A stretch of 64,000 bases of DNA from positions 186,001-250,000 of the forward strand of contig JAYRVH010000043.1 of the NCBI GenBank assembly GCA_041918615.1. The letters run 5' to 3'. This DNA comes from JAEUJM01 sp041918615 (GTDB taxonomy: Bacteria; Actinomycetota; Acidimicrobiia; Acidimicrobiales; DATDAH01). The position numbers and the translations under genes are program-made. Under the pieces are notes generated by a model. That model had not been told where the DNA came from. It did no database searches and saw nothing but the letters and a program-made list of their open reading frames with translations. Shown here in pieces: positions 43,498-51,800 of the stretch. Each line of letters starts with the position of its first letter. Position 1 is the stretch's first letter.

Positions 43498-44484
43498 TCA
43501 CCTTAAGCCGAGCACGAGACCATCGAGAATGTCGGCCTCTGACACCTGGCAGTGGTCGATCCCGAAGTGCCGCATGATCGCCACCAGGATGCAGCAACCG
43601 CCGACGATCACGTCGGCCCGTTCGGCCTCCATGCCGGGGTTTCGGACGCGCTCCTCCCGGGTCTCGGTCGCCAGGGTGCGGAACACGTCCTCGACCGCCG
43701 AGCGGGTGAGGTCGAAGTGGTGGATCCGGTCACGGTCGTAGACCGCCAGACCCTGTTCGACCGCCGCGACCACGCTCACCGTGCCGGCGAGCCCGACGAA
43801 TCGCCGAGCGGAGGCCACGTTCGCCAGCTCGCGCTCGACATCGTCGAGGTGGCTGTGCACGACCGAGAGGCAGGCGCTCAGCTCGTCCGCTCGCGGTGGA
43901 TCGTGATGGAGGAACTTCTCGGTGAGGCGGACGCAGCCGATGTCGAGCGACCGCACGTCGTCACACTCGGCGGCCCCGATGGCGAACTCGGTCGACCCAC
44001 CGCCGATGTCCACGACGAGGAACGGGCCGTCGGCGGGAGCGAGTTCCGCCGTCGCCCCTCGGAACGAGAGCCGGCCCTCCTCGTCGCCGCCGAGCAATTC
44101 GGGCCGGGCGCCGACGATCGCCTCGGCGGCATCGAAGAATTCGTCACGGTTGGCGGCATCCCTGGCGGCCGAGGTCGCCGTGATCCGCACCCGCTCCACC
44201 CCGTGACGGTCCATCGCCTCCCGGTACCGGCCAAGGGTCTCGGTGGTGCGGGCGATCGCGTCCGGCGCCAAGGCGCCCGTGGCGTCGACCCCCCGGCCGA
44301 GGCGGGTGATCTCCATGCGTCGCTCGATCGTGCGGGTCCCGCGCTCGCTCACGAGCAATCGGGTCGAGTTCGTGCCGCAGTCGATCGCCGCGAGGACGCC
44401 CGGCACCGGGCCCGCCCCGCCGGGACCGGTGCTGCCCTCCGGGTCGAGACCGCCGCCTCGTTCCGATGCGGCACGCGACGCCAT
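43498..44484 (-). CDS. ppx: Ppx/GppA exopolyphosphatase family protein
   Basis: A 328-residue ASKHA-fold phosphatase that cleaves polyphosphate or pppGpp. Phosphate loops are LAAIDCGTNSTRLLV and VVDIGGGSTEFAIG, with catalytic Glu in ATSAARDA/NRDEFF and GDEEGRLSF. AGTVSVVAAV and ILDGLVLGLR complete the fold. The length matches the short actinobacterial Ppx without the C-terminal HD domain. The ATG shares a base with the stop of DUF501 (TGATG), the conserved actinobacterial order. A PPK2 gene lies 9 kb away on the same strand. Confidence 0.93.
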   Translation of the reverse strand: MASRAASERGGGLDPEGSTGPGGAGPVPGVLAAIDCGTNSTRLLVSERGTRTIERRMEITRLGRGVDATGALAPDAIARTTETLGRYREAMDRHGVERVRITATSAARDAANRDEFFDAAEAIVGARPELLGGDEEGRLSFRGATAELAPADGPFLVVDIGGGSTEFAIGAAECDDVRSLDIGCVRLTEKFLHHDPPRADELSACLSVVHSHLDDVERELANVASARRFVGLAGTVSVVAAVEQGLAVYDRDRIHHFDLTRSAVEDVFRTLATETREERVRNPGMEAERADVIVGGCCILVAIMRHFGIDHCQVSEADILDGLVLGLR

Positions 44485-44906
44485 CAGAGGTGTGCCGCCG
44501 TCCAACGCCCGACCGGGTCGTCGCCGCCGGCCAGGTGCCAGGCGTAGTGGGCGTGCAGGCACTTCACCCCTCGTCGGGTGCCGCCGACGCCTCCGGAGGG
44601 GCGGGGCCCGCGGTGCCCGTCGGGCAGCGAGGCATCACGTTCGGCCCCGTAGCGACGGTGCGCATCGGCCAACGCCTCGGGATCGACCTCGGCCTCGGCC
44701 CGCCGGACGCCGCCGGCGGCCTCGAGCCGCCCGACGGCAACCCGTTCGACCGCGCCGACGAGCCAGAAGCGGGTGGGCATGGGCGTGCCGTCGTCCAGCA
44801 ACGGCGCGTTGCGGATGACCACCGGCCCGCCGGCGACGTCCGCGACCACCACCTCGAACGCTCCGAGGGGCTCTCGGCCGAGCAACTCGGCAACCGTCGC
44901 CGTCAT
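44484..44906 (-). CDS. DUF501 family protein
   Basis: A 140-residue protein with the DUF501 layout: ELLGREPLGAFEVVVAD, GPVVIRNAPLLDDGTPMPTR, FWLVGA, a central variable helix and the C-terminal GGTRRGVKCLHAHYAWHLAG, then DDPVGRW. The Cys-x-His-x-His in KCLHAHYA could bind metal. The ATG at 44906 is taken; the open frame upstream is a shadow of the nucleotidyltransferase gene. It is translationally coupled to ppx, as in most actinobacteria, where it normally follows eno and ftsB. Function unknown. Confidence 0.9.
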   Translation of the reverse strand: MTATVAELLGREPLGAFEVVVADVAGGPVVIRNAPLLDDGTPMPTRFWLVGAVERVAVGRLEAAGGVRRAEAEVDPEALADAHRRYGAERDASLPDGHRGPRPSGGVGGTRRGVKCLHAHYAWHLAGGDDPVGRWTAAHL

Positions 44907-44961
44907 GGGAACGGTCGGACCGCCACGTCCGCGATCGGGGCCGCGCCACTGTGCTCGTTCG

Positions 44962-45549
44962 TCAGGTCCAACGCTCCAGGTCCTCCACGGTGTCGACGTC
45001 GCCAGGATTGCCAGGGCACGGTATCTCGGCCACCAGGTCGGGACGCTCCCGGATGAGGCGGCGGGCACCCTCGTCGCCGCTGACGGGGAGCAGGGGCCAC
45101 ACGGCGCGCGCCAGACGGACCGGCGGCCGGACCGTCCCCCCGAACGTGGCCGTGGCGATGTCGGCGTCGCTCGCGCCGACCCGCCGCCAGGCCTCGGCGG
45201 GCACGAGCGGCTGGTCACCCAGTCCGACGACGACGGCACCGTGGCCCGCGCGTTCCGCCACGTCGAGGGCACACCGGATCGTGGTCGCCTGACCGGCGCG
45301 GGGATCAGGGTTCGTCACCACCGTCACCCCCGGGGGGAGCAGGTCGTCGAGGGCGACCGCCCCGACCACCACCATCACCTCGTCGAACCCCGCGGCGACG
45401 ACCGCATCGATCGCCCACGCCACGAGCGGGCGACCCCGAAAGGGGGCCAGGAGCTTCGGGACCGGGCCGGCGAAACGCTCGCCGAGCCCTGCCGCGAGCA
45501 GCACACCGGCAGATGTCGACCGGCTGCCGGAGCGCCCCCGGGCGGTCAC
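44962..45549 (-). CDS. MobA-like NTP transferase (molybdopterin cytidylyltransferase type)
   Basis: A 195-residue nucleotidyltransferase. Its signature is LLAAGLGERFAGPVPKLL with GRPLVAWAID, then VVGLGDQPLVPAEAW holding the metal Asp and VDTVEDLERW at the end. It resembles MocA/MobA enzymes attaching CMP or GMP to molybdopterin. That would fit the molybdenum-hydroxylase subunit genes 1.7 kb away, which need a cytosine dinucleotide cofactor. The GTG overlaps the stop of the DUF1707 gene (GTGA). A sugar-nucleotide role is the alternative. Confidence 0.82.
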   Translation of the reverse strand: MTARGRSGSRSTSAGVLLAAGLGERFAGPVPKLLAPFRGRPLVAWAIDAVVAAGFDEVMVVVGAVALDDLLPPGVTVVTNPDPRAGQATTIRCALDVAERAGHGAVVVGLGDQPLVPAEAWRRVGASDADIATATFGGTVRPPVRLARAVWPLLPVSGDEGARRLIRERPDLVAEIPCPGNPGDVDTVEDLERWT

Positions 45550-46097
45550 CGTCGAGCCGTGAAGGGCTTCGTGCGCACGGTCACCCCGCCGAGCACCGCT
45601 CGGGCGCGTACGTGGACCACGGGTGTCCCGGGGCGGAGCGACGACTCCCGAACCCGGTAGTCCCTGCCGCCGAGGAACGCGAAGCCACCGAGCGCCACGT
45701 GGACGCCCTCGGGCACCAGGATCTCGACCCCTCCCAGCACCGCCCACGCCTCGATGTCGACCTGCGCGCCGACCAGTGCGTTGCAGAGGTCGACCTGCAC
45801 GCTCCCGAGCACCGCCACGGCACGGAAGTGCTCGTCCGGACGCCACCGCCCGCTCTGTCGGGCGCCGCTGAGCACTCCCACCGCCCACCGGCGGGCCGGG
45901 ATCGGGGACGACTCGGCAACCACGGGGAGATCGGCGGTCGGCCCGACGAGGTCGGCGCGGGTCCGGGCGGCGTAGACCGCGCCGACTCGATCGGAGAACT
46001 CGTCGAGGGTGAGGCGGCCCTCGGCGGTCGACGCACGTAGCCGATCGATCTCACGCTGGCGATCGGCATCACCGATCAGGTCGTCGGGCCCGGCCAT
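45546..46097 (-). CDS. DUF1707 protein with LiaF-like C-terminus
   Basis: A 183-residue protein. The N-terminal DUF1707 domain is IGDADRQREIDRLRASTAEG, then RLTLDEFSDRVGAVYAARTRADL. The C-terminal half is repetitive beta structure (FRAVAVLGSVQVDLC, IEAWAVLGGVEILVPEG, FAFLGG, RAVLGGVTVR), like the cell-wall-antibiotic response domain of LiaF/YvqF. No membrane segment is seen. The ATG lies six bases after TAGCCT. It may sense envelope stress; in this operon it precedes a MobA-like gene by overlap. Confidence 0.87.
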   Translation of the reverse strand: MAGPDDLIGDADRQREIDRLRASTAEGRLTLDEFSDRVGAVYAARTRADLVGPTADLPVVAESSPIPARRWAVGVLSGARQSGRWRPDEHFRAVAVLGSVQVDLCNALVGAQVDIEAWAVLGGVEILVPEGVHVALGGFAFLGGRDYRVRESSLRPGTPVVHVRARAVLGGVTVRTKPFTARR

Positions 46098-46103
46098 TCG
46101 GCA

Positions 46104-46109
46104 AGGCTA
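46104..46109 (-). promoter_or_regulatory. -10 element, leaderless start of the DUF1707 gene
   Basis: TAGCCT on the minus strand, six bases before the ATG at 46097; it overlaps the -10 element of the divergent SDR. Confidence 0.55.
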
Positions 46110-46113
46110 CGGT
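46108..46113 (+). promoter_or_regulatory. -10 element, leaderless start of the SDR at 46121
   Basis: TACGGT, then seven bases, then the ATG at 46121. It shares bases 46108-46109 with the opposite-strand TAGCCT. Confidence 0.55.
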
Positions 46114-46120
46114 CTCGGGC

Positions 46121-46864
46121 ATGGATCTCGGACTGCGCGGGCGCACCGCCGCCGTGGCGGCGTCCTCGTCGGGACTCGGCCTGGCCAGTGCTCGTGCGCT
46201 CGCGGCCGAGGGCGCCCGGGTGGCCATCTGCGGCCGTCACCAGGACCGCCTCGACGTCGCCGCATCGAGCATCGGGCCCGACGTCGTCACCGTCGTCGCC
46301 GACGTGGGCAAGCAGGACGACGCCACCGCCTTCGTGAACACCGTCGCCGAGCGGCTCGGCACCGTCGACATACTCGTGGCCAACGCCGGTGGCCCGCCGG
46401 GAGGCACCTTCGCCTCCACCGCGTTCGCCGGGTACGAAGAGGCGCTGCGCCTCAACCTGCTGTCCACGGTCGCGATGTGCCAGGTCGCCGTCCCGCCGAT
46501 GCAGGCCCGTGGGTGGGGCCGGGTGGTCGCCATCACCTCGGTGGGCGCCCGCCAGCCCATCGCCCGTCTCATCGCCTCGAGCACGGCACGCGCCGGTGTC
46601 ACGGCCTTCCTGAAGGTCCTTGCCCAGGAGGTCGCCGGCGATGGGGTCACGGTCAACTCGGTGCAGCCGGGCATGCACGCGACCGATCGCCTCAGCCACC
46701 TCGGCACCGACCTCGACACCCTGGCCCGGTCCGTCCCCGTCGGCTTCCTGGGCGACCCCGACGACTTCGGTGCCCTGGTGGCGTTCCTGTGCTCCGAGCA
46801 GGCCAAGTTCATCACCGGCTCGGCCATCCCCATCGAGGGCGGCACATCGGCGGCGCTCCAGTGA
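46121..46864 (+). CDS. SDR-fold protein lacking the catalytic Tyr/Lys
   Basis: A 247-residue Rossmann protein, FabG-like. The cofactor loop AASSSGLGLASARAL replaces TGxxxGIG, VANAGGPPGG follows, and the catalytic Ser is in AITSVGARQP. Where YxxxK is expected the sequence is IASSTARAGV, so Tyr is Ser (about 153) and Lys is Arg (157). This matches a known SDR-like subgroup (BKR_like_SDR_like in CDD, from memory) without the classical tetrad. The stop overlaps the GTG of a Dabb-domain gene (GTGA). The reaction is unknown. Confidence 0.87.
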   Translation: MDLGLRGRTAAVAASSSGLGLASARALAAEGARVAICGRHQDRLDVAASSIGPDVVTVVADVGKQDDATAFVNTVAERLGTVDILVANAGGPPGGTFASTAFAGYEEALRLNLLSTVAMCQVAVPPMQARGWGRVVAITSVGARQPIARLIASSTARAGVTAFLKVLAQEVAGDGVTVNSVQPGMHATDRLSHLGTDLDTLARSVPVGFLGDPDDFGALVAFLCSEQAKFITGSAIPIEGGTSAALQ

Positions 46865-47169
46865 TCCGCCACGTCGTGCTGCTGCACTGGACACCCAGCG
46901 CAACCGACGAACAACACGAGGCGGTCCTCGAAGCCCTCGCCGCCCTCCCTGCCGCCATCCCCGAGATCGACCGTTACCGGGTGGGCACCGACCTCGGCCT
47001 CGGCGAAGGCAACGCCAGCCTGGTCGTTATCGCCGACTTCGCCACGATCGACGACTACACGGTCTACCGCGACCATGCCGCCCACCAGGCGGCCATCGCC
47101 ACCCACATCAAACCCATCCTCGCGGGCCGATCCGCGCTGCAGTACGAGTTCGACCCCTCGACCGACTAG
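46861..47169 (+). CDS. Dabb-domain (stress-responsive alpha/beta barrel) protein
   Basis: A 102-residue dimeric ferredoxin-like domain: MIRHVVLLHWTPSATDEQHE, EIDRYRVGTDLGLGEGNAS, VVIADFATIDDYTVYRDHAA, HIKPILAGRSALQYEF. These match the Dabb family, whose members include small cyclases and many unknowns. It is translationally coupled to the preceding SDR-like gene, so the two probably work in one pathway. A hairpin follows before the convergent CoxM-like gene. Confidence 0.9.
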   Translation: MIRHVVLLHWTPSATDEQHEAVLEALAALPAAIPEIDRYRVGTDLGLGEGNASLVVIADFATIDDYTVYRDHAAHQAAIATHIKPILAGRSALQYEFDPSTD

Positions 47170-47205
47170 TCCAGACATCGACGCTGGACGCACCCTCGTG
47201 TTCTG

Positions 47206-47248
47206 GACGACACGGACGAGCGTCCGGAAGACGTCGTTGCGTGTCGTC
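47206..47248. terminator. Hairpin between convergent genes
   Basis: A perfect 9-bp stem GACGACACG/CGTGTCGTC (47206-47214 and 47240-47248), and a competing GGACGC/GCGTCC pairing (47186-47191 with 47220-47225), lie between the stops at 47169 and 47248. Likely a bidirectional terminator. Confidence 0.5.
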
Positions 47249-48075
47249 TAGCGGCCGGCTTCGACGAGGGCGCGGCGGACCAGGACCTGGGCAAGGTGCC
47301 GGCGGAAGTCCTCGCCGGCGTTGAGGTCGGCCGGGGGGTCGGTGCCCTCGTCGGCATGGGCCGAGGCCTCGGTCGCGTCGGCGCCATCAGCGAGGGCCCG
47401 TTCCACCGCCTGCGCGCGAATCGGCGTGGGGCCCATGTTCACCAGGCCCACACCGGGTGCCGCCCCGCCGCCCACGACCGCCGCGACGCCGACGATGGCC
47501 CAGTCGCAGGCGCGCTGGGTGAACTTCTGGAACGACCAACCCGCACCCGGGACCCGGGGGACCCGCACCTCGGTGAGCACCTCGTCGTCGGCGAGGTCCG
47601 TCTCGAGGAAGCCGGTGAAGAAGTCGGTGGCGGCGATCCGGCGCGCACCTGCGGGGCCCTGGGCCACGAGCGTGCCGCCGAGGGCGAGCAGGACCGCCGG
47701 CAGGTCCGATGCCGGGTCGCCGTGGACCAGCGAACCGCCGAGGGTTCCGCGGTGGCGCACCTGCGGGTCGCCCACCTGGCCGGCCGCGTGCGCGAGCAAC
47801 GGCACCTCACGGGCCAACACGCCGCTCGTCTCCACGTCGTGGTGCCGGGTGAGGGCCCCCACCGCGATCTCGTCGCCCTCCTCGCGGATGTAGGAGAGCT
47901 CGGCGATGCGGCCGATGTCGATCAGCACGCCCGGCGTGGCCAGCCGCAGCTTCATCAGTGGGAGCAGCGAGTGCCCGCCCGCCAACAGCTTGGCGTCGTC
48001 GCCGTGCTCGGCCAGGAGCGCCAAGGCGCCGTCGACGGTGGTCACCCGCTCGTATTCGAAGGCGACGGGGATCAC
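47248..48075 (-). CDS. Molybdenum hydroxylase FAD-binding (medium) subunit, CoxM-like
   Basis: A 275-residue FAD subunit of the xanthine dehydrogenase/CO dehydrogenase family. FAD-binding loops are LLAGGHSLLPLMKLRLATP and RHRGTLGGSLVHGDPASDLP, with LTEVRVPR and WAIVGVAAVV in the C-terminal part. It passes electrons from the 2Fe-2S subunit to an acceptor. The GTG at 48075 overlaps the stop of the 2Fe-2S subunit gene (GTGA). The large molybdenum-binding subunit is absent on both sides, which is unusual. Confidence 0.92.
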   Translation of the reverse strand: MIPVAFEYERVTTVDGALALLAEHGDDAKLLAGGHSLLPLMKLRLATPGVLIDIGRIAELSYIREEGDEIAVGALTRHHDVETSGVLAREVPLLAHAAGQVGDPQVRHRGTLGGSLVHGDPASDLPAVLLALGGTLVAQGPAGARRIAATDFFTGFLETDLADDEVLTEVRVPRVPGAGWSFQKFTQRACDWAIVGVAAVVGGGAAPGVGLVNMGPTPIRAQAVERALADGADATEASAHADEGTDPPADLNAGEDFRRHLAQVLVRRALVEAGR

Positions 48076-48572
48076 GTGGGGTCGGCCGCCCGATGCGCCG
48101 TGCCCACGAGGGCGACGGACTGCCCGGATGCCGCCAGTACCGCCTTCACGATGTTGTGGTACCCGGTGCAGCGGCACAGGTTGCCCTCGAGGCCTTCACG
48201 CACCTGGCGCTCGGTGGGCACCGGGATCTCGTCGAGCAACGAGACCGCCGCCATCACCATCCCCGGCGTGCAGTAGCCGCACTGGAGGCCGTGGCACTCG
48301 CGGAAGGCCTCCTGCATGGGGTGCATCGGGTCGCCGTCCGCCAACCCCTCGATGGTGGTGATCCGTGCGCCCTCAGCCTGCACGGCAAGCACCGTGCACG
48401 CCTTCACCGACTGGTCGTCGAGGTGGACCGTGCAGGCACCGCACGACGACGTGTCGCACCCGATGTTCGTGCCCGTGAGCCCGACCACATCACGGAGGTA
48501 CTGCACGAGCAGGAGGCGCGGCTCGACCTCGTGGCTCTGCACCGTACCGTTGACGGTCATGGTCAGCCGCAT
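48072..48572 (-). CDS. Molybdenum hydroxylase 2Fe-2S (small) subunit, CoxS-like
   Basis: A 166-residue protein with two 2Fe-2S clusters. The plant-ferredoxin-type cluster is GCDTSSCGACTVHLDDQSVK with Cys in KACTVLA; the second, helical one is LQCGYCTPGMVM and GNLCRCTGYHNIVKAV. The fold is that of CoxS and related hydroxylase small subunits. A clear ribosome site (AAAGGATC) precedes the ATG. It is coupled to the FAD subunit downstream. An ABC-2 permease gene lies 18 bases upstream on the same strand. Substrate cannot be inferred without the large subunit. Confidence 0.94.
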   Translation of the reverse strand: MRLTMTVNGTVQSHEVEPRLLLVQYLRDVVGLTGTNIGCDTSSCGACTVHLDDQSVKACTVLAVQAEGARITTIEGLADGDPMHPMQEAFRECHGLQCGYCTPGMVMAAVSLLDEIPVPTERQVREGLEGNLCRCTGYHNIVKAVLAASGQSVALVGTAHRAADPT

Positions 48573-48590
48573 GTCCGAGATCCTTTCAGA

Positions 48591-49421
48591 TCAGCGCACC
48601 AGGCGACGGAACCCCGTCAGCGCCCAGATGCCGAAGCCCACCAGGCCGACGGCGATGGACAGCAGGCCGGGCCAGGTGTCGGCCCAGGTGACCTCGCCGA
48701 GAAAGCCGGACCGGGCCATGACGAGCACGGGCGTGAGGGGGTTCAGGCGCGCCACCCGGTAGAGCCAACCTTCCATCAGGGCAAGGGGCGCCTGGCCGAT
48801 GGAAAGGAACATGGTGACGAAGATCCCCACCTGGATCAGGGCGCCCGAGCGCTGCGTGCGCACCCGGTACACGACGCCGAGACCCCAGAGGCCGGCCACG
48901 AGCGCGAAGCCCTCGGCTGCCACCACCAGGGTCACCATGCCGATCAGGCCGTCGGTGAGGCGGGCGCCGGCGGCGAACCCGGCCAGCGAGACGGTGGTGA
49001 CCGGCAGGAGCACGCGGACCATGGCCGCCCACATCGGGCCGAGGACGAGCGCCGATCGCGGCGACGGAGCCATCAGCAGCCGGTCGTAGAAGCCGTTCTC
49101 GAGGTCGCGCGCCACGCCGAAGCAGATGCCCATCCCTGCGAACGCGGCACCCTGCATGACGGCCCAGGGCATGAACCAGTTGAGCGCGTTGTCGGTGGGG
49201 AAGCCGGGCACCTCGGTGAGGGCACTGAAGGCGCCGCTGAAGGCGACGACGAAGAACAGGGGCATGGCGATGGTGGGGATCACCGCCGACGGGGTGCGCA
49301 GGATGTTCACCAGGCTGCGGAGCGCCAGGCCTCGCGCCACGCCGACGGTTCGCCCGCCGGGGGCGGTCGGGTCGGCGACGAGGCCACCACTGGCGGCATG
49401 CACCGGCGTCTCGGCGATCAC
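48591..49421 (-). CDS. ABC-2 type permease
   Basis: A 276-residue membrane protein with about six helices, of the DrrB/ABC-2 family (PTIAMPLFFVVAFSGAF, GARLTDGLIGMVTLVVAAEG, PLTPVLVMARSGFLGEV). The conserved cytoplasmic RDLENGFYDRLLMAPSPRSA is the coupling region that meets the ATPase. The GTG at 49421 overlaps the stop of the other permease gene, giving a two-permease exporter. Drug, lipid or glycan export is possible. Confidence 0.87.
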   Translation of the reverse strand: MIAETPVHAASGGLVADPTAPGGRTVGVARGLALRSLVNILRTPSAVIPTIAMPLFFVVAFSGAFSALTEVPGFPTDNALNWFMPWAVMQGAAFAGMGICFGVARDLENGFYDRLLMAPSPRSALVLGPMWAAMVRVLLPVTTVSLAGFAAGARLTDGLIGMVTLVVAAEGFALVAGLWGLGVVYRVRTQRSGALIQVGIFVTMFLSIGQAPLALMEGWLYRVARLNPLTPVLVMARSGFLGEVTWADTWPGLLSIAVGLVGFGIWALTGFRRLVR

Positions 49422-50242
49422 GAGTCGCGCGCCAGACGGAGCCTCATCTGGCGCACGGCCAGGCTCACCGTGAAGACGGCCAGGACCGCGGGGACCACAA
49501 GCGCCGTGAGCGCCGCGGCGGGGTCGAAGCCCACGATCACGAGCTCGCGCGCGCCGTTGATCATCCAGGACAGCGGGTTGTGCTCGGCCACCCACTGGAA
49601 CCAGCCGTGCATGAGGTCGGTGGGAAAGAACGCGGAGCTCATGAACAGGAGGATGAAGACCAGGGGGAAGGCGGACTCGACCGACTCCTGACGGCCGGTG
49701 CGCACACCCACGGCGGCGGTGATCCCGCCGATCATGAGCGTCACCAACATGGCCATCGCCATGAGCACGAGCACCGCCGGGACCCCACCCTTCACCGTGG
49801 CCCCGAACACCCGGAAGACGACGACGAAGATGACCGCCTGGCACGCGGCCAGCACGGCTCCCCCTGTGAGGCGGCCCACCAGGATCGCCGGGCGGATGAC
49901 GGGCGAGGCCAGCAGCCGCTCGAAGAAGCCGTTCTCGATGTCGAGGGCGAGGTCGGATCCCCCAGAGATGGCGCCGAACATCACCCCTTGCACGATGGTT
50001 GCCGGCAAGAGGAACTGGAGGAGCGACTCGACCGGGGGGAAGCCGGGCAGGTGCACCGCCCGGGCCATCGCCGAGTTGTTCACCGCGGCGATCAGCATGG
50101 GGAAGAACAGCGACGGCAGATACACCCCGGGCTGGCGGATCGTCGACACGACCGACCGCCGCGCGAGGGCACGCGCCTGGGCCATGGGCCGGATGCGGCG
50201 GGCGTCGGCGGGCGCCTCGGGCTCGCTCACGAGCGCGGTCAT
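49418..50242 (-). CDS. ABC-2 type permease
   Basis: A 274-residue six-helix permease, a paralogue of the next gene; the coupling region reads LDIENGFFERLLASPVIRPA. Blocks such as QPGVYLPSLFFPMLIAAVNN, ILLFMSSAFFPTDLM and HNPLSWMINGARELVI are typical of DrrB-like exporters. The ATG at 50242 is used; a GTG at 50254 would add four residues. It lies 36 bases after the ATPase gene and overlaps the second permease gene. Confidence 0.87.
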   Translation of the reverse strand: MTALVSEPEAPADARRIRPMAQARALARRSVVSTIRQPGVYLPSLFFPMLIAAVNNSAMARAVHLPGFPPVESLLQFLLPATIVQGVMFGAISGGSDLALDIENGFFERLLASPVIRPAILVGRLTGGAVLAACQAVIFVVVFRVFGATVKGGVPAVLVLMAMAMLVTLMIGGITAAVGVRTGRQESVESAFPLVFILLFMSSAFFPTDLMHGWFQWVAEHNPLSWMINGARELVIVGFDPAAALTALVVPAVLAVFTVSLAVRQMRLRLARDS

Positions 50243-50278
50243 GTCACCGGCCACGGCGTGACCGGGCCGCCCGGCCGT

Positions 50279-51268
50279 TCACGCCGCCGGCTCGTCGACG
50301 ACATCGATGCCGCCACCGGCGTCGTCGACCTGAGCGCCCTCGAGGCGCCGGCCGGTCGCCTCGGCGAAGACGTCATCCAGGCTGGGGGCGTTGAGCTCCA
50401 TGTGCTTGATCAGCACGCCGACCTCGTCGAGGGCCCGCACGACCGACGCCACCTGCTCGGCCCCGCCCTCGAGCCCGATGGCCAGCACGCCGACACGATC
50501 CGGTCGTGCGGGGCCGAACCCCCCGAGGGTGGCACGAGCCACCTCGCCGTGGTCGTCGTCGACCTCGAGGCGCAGGGTCGGCGAGCCCACCTCGGCCTTG
50601 AGCCGGCTCGGCTCGCCTTCGCGCACGATGCGACCATCGTCGATGATGGCGATGCGCCCGGCGAGCTGGTCGGCCTCTTCGAGGTACTGCGTGGTGAGGA
50701 AGATCGTCGTGCCGTTCTCGATGTTCAGCGACCGAAGCTCATCCCAGAGATTGAGCCGACTGGTGGGATCGAGGCCCGTGGTGGGCTCGTCGAGGAAGAG
50801 CACGGCAGGCTCGTGGAGCAACGACAGGGCGAGGTCGAGACGCCGCCGCATGCCGCCCGAGTACTTGCCGACCCGCCGGCCGGCCGCGGCGGTGAGGCCC
50901 ACCCGCTCGAGCAACTCGGCGCCCCGCTTCTCGGCACGGTCACGGGGCAGCCCGTAGAGCACCGACTGGAGCCGGAGGAGCTCACGTCCGGTCATGAGCG
51001 GGTCGATGGCCGCGTCCTGGAGGGCCACGCCGATGGAGCGGCGGACCATGGCTGCCTCGCTGACCACGTCGAAGCCGGCCACGCGCGCCGACCCCGAGGT
51101 GGGCGAGAGGAGGGTGGTGAGCATCCGCACGATGGTGGACTTGCCGGCACCGTTCGGGCCGAGGAACCCGAAGACCTCGCCCTCCTCGACCACGAGGTCG
51201 ACGCCGGCAACGGCCTCGATGTCGCCGAAGCGACGAACCAGGCCGGTGGCCTCCACCGGAACGCTCAT
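50279..51268 (-). CDS. ABC transporter ATPase, DrrA-type
   Basis: A 329-residue cytoplasmic ATPase. Walker A is GPNGAGKST, the Q-loop Gln is in GVALQDAAIDPLMTGRELL, the signature is YSGGMRRRLDLALSL, Walker B is VLFLDEPTTGLDPTSR and the switch His position reads TTQYLEEAD, with Gln as in many DrrA-like proteins. The C-terminal 90 residues are the DrrA-family extension ending SLDDVFAEATGRR. A strong ribosome site (GGAGACAGGAG) precedes the ATG. It drives the two downstream permeases. Confidence 0.92.
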   Translation of the reverse strand: MSVPVEATGLVRRFGDIEAVAGVDLVVEEGEVFGFLGPNGAGKSTIVRMLTTLLSPTSGSARVAGFDVVSEAAMVRRSIGVALQDAAIDPLMTGRELLRLQSVLYGLPRDRAEKRGAELLERVGLTAAAGRRVGKYSGGMRRRLDLALSLLHEPAVLFLDEPTTGLDPTSRLNLWDELRSLNIENGTTIFLTTQYLEEADQLAGRIAIIDDGRIVREGEPSRLKAEVGSPTLRLEVDDDHGEVARATLGGFGPARPDRVGVLAIGLEGGAEQVASVVRALDEVGVLIKHMELNAPSLDDVFAEATGRRLEGAQVDDAGGGIDVVDEPAA

Positions 51269-51353
51269 GTCTCCTGTCTCCCTCCACGCCTGGCCGAACG
51301 ACCAGGCTACCGGCCGCGCTCCAGAGGGAGCCCCGGCCGGGTCCCGAACGACG

Positions 51354-51800
51354 TCAACGGGTCGCGGCGAACAACCGGGAGTAGGGCCAGCCCGACGGAA
51401 TCGTGACCGGAGCCGGCACCGGCGGGAGCAGGGCGACGGCCTCTTCGCCCGGGCGGGCCATGTGGTATTCCTCGCGCGCTCGGGCCTCGACCTCACCATC
51501 GGTCTGGAGCCGGTCGATCTCGGTCTGGAGGGTGCTGATCTCGGCATCGAGGGCGTTGAGCTCGGCCTCGGCCCGGTCGGTGCTGTGCTGCTGACGGAGA
51601 TACGTGCGGGCCGGGAAGGCACCGAGAAACGCGACCCCCAGCACGGCCAGCCCCACCACGCCCGTCCAGAACAGGTGCCGGCGCCGCTGCATCGGCTTGG
51701 CGGACCGGGGCGCGTCGGCACCCCTGGTCTTCGACGGGCTCCCGCCCTTCGGCGGCGCGGTGGACCGCTGGCGGGCGCGCGCCTCTTTGCGCGGCGCCAT
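51354..51800 (-). CDS. ftsB: FtsB/DivIC-family septum formation initiator
   Basis: A 148-residue bitopic membrane protein of the divisome. A basic cytoplasmic tail of 40 residues is followed by a transmembrane helix (LFWTGVVGLAVLGVAFLG) and a coiled coil (DRAEAELNALDAEISTLQ, then TEIDRLQ). VEARAREEYHMARPGEE is the conserved FtsB/DivIC block. The ATG shares a base with the enolase stop (TGATG). In most actinobacteria it is followed by DUF501 and ppx; here about 6 kb of other genes intervene. Confidence 0.92.
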   Translation of the reverse strand: MAPRKEARARQRSTAPPKGGSPSKTRGADAPRSAKPMQRRRHLFWTGVVGLAVLGVAFLGAFPARTYLRQQHSTDRAEAELNALDAEISTLQTEIDRLQTDGEVEARAREEYHMARPGEEAVALLPPVPAPVTIPSGWPYSRLFAATR

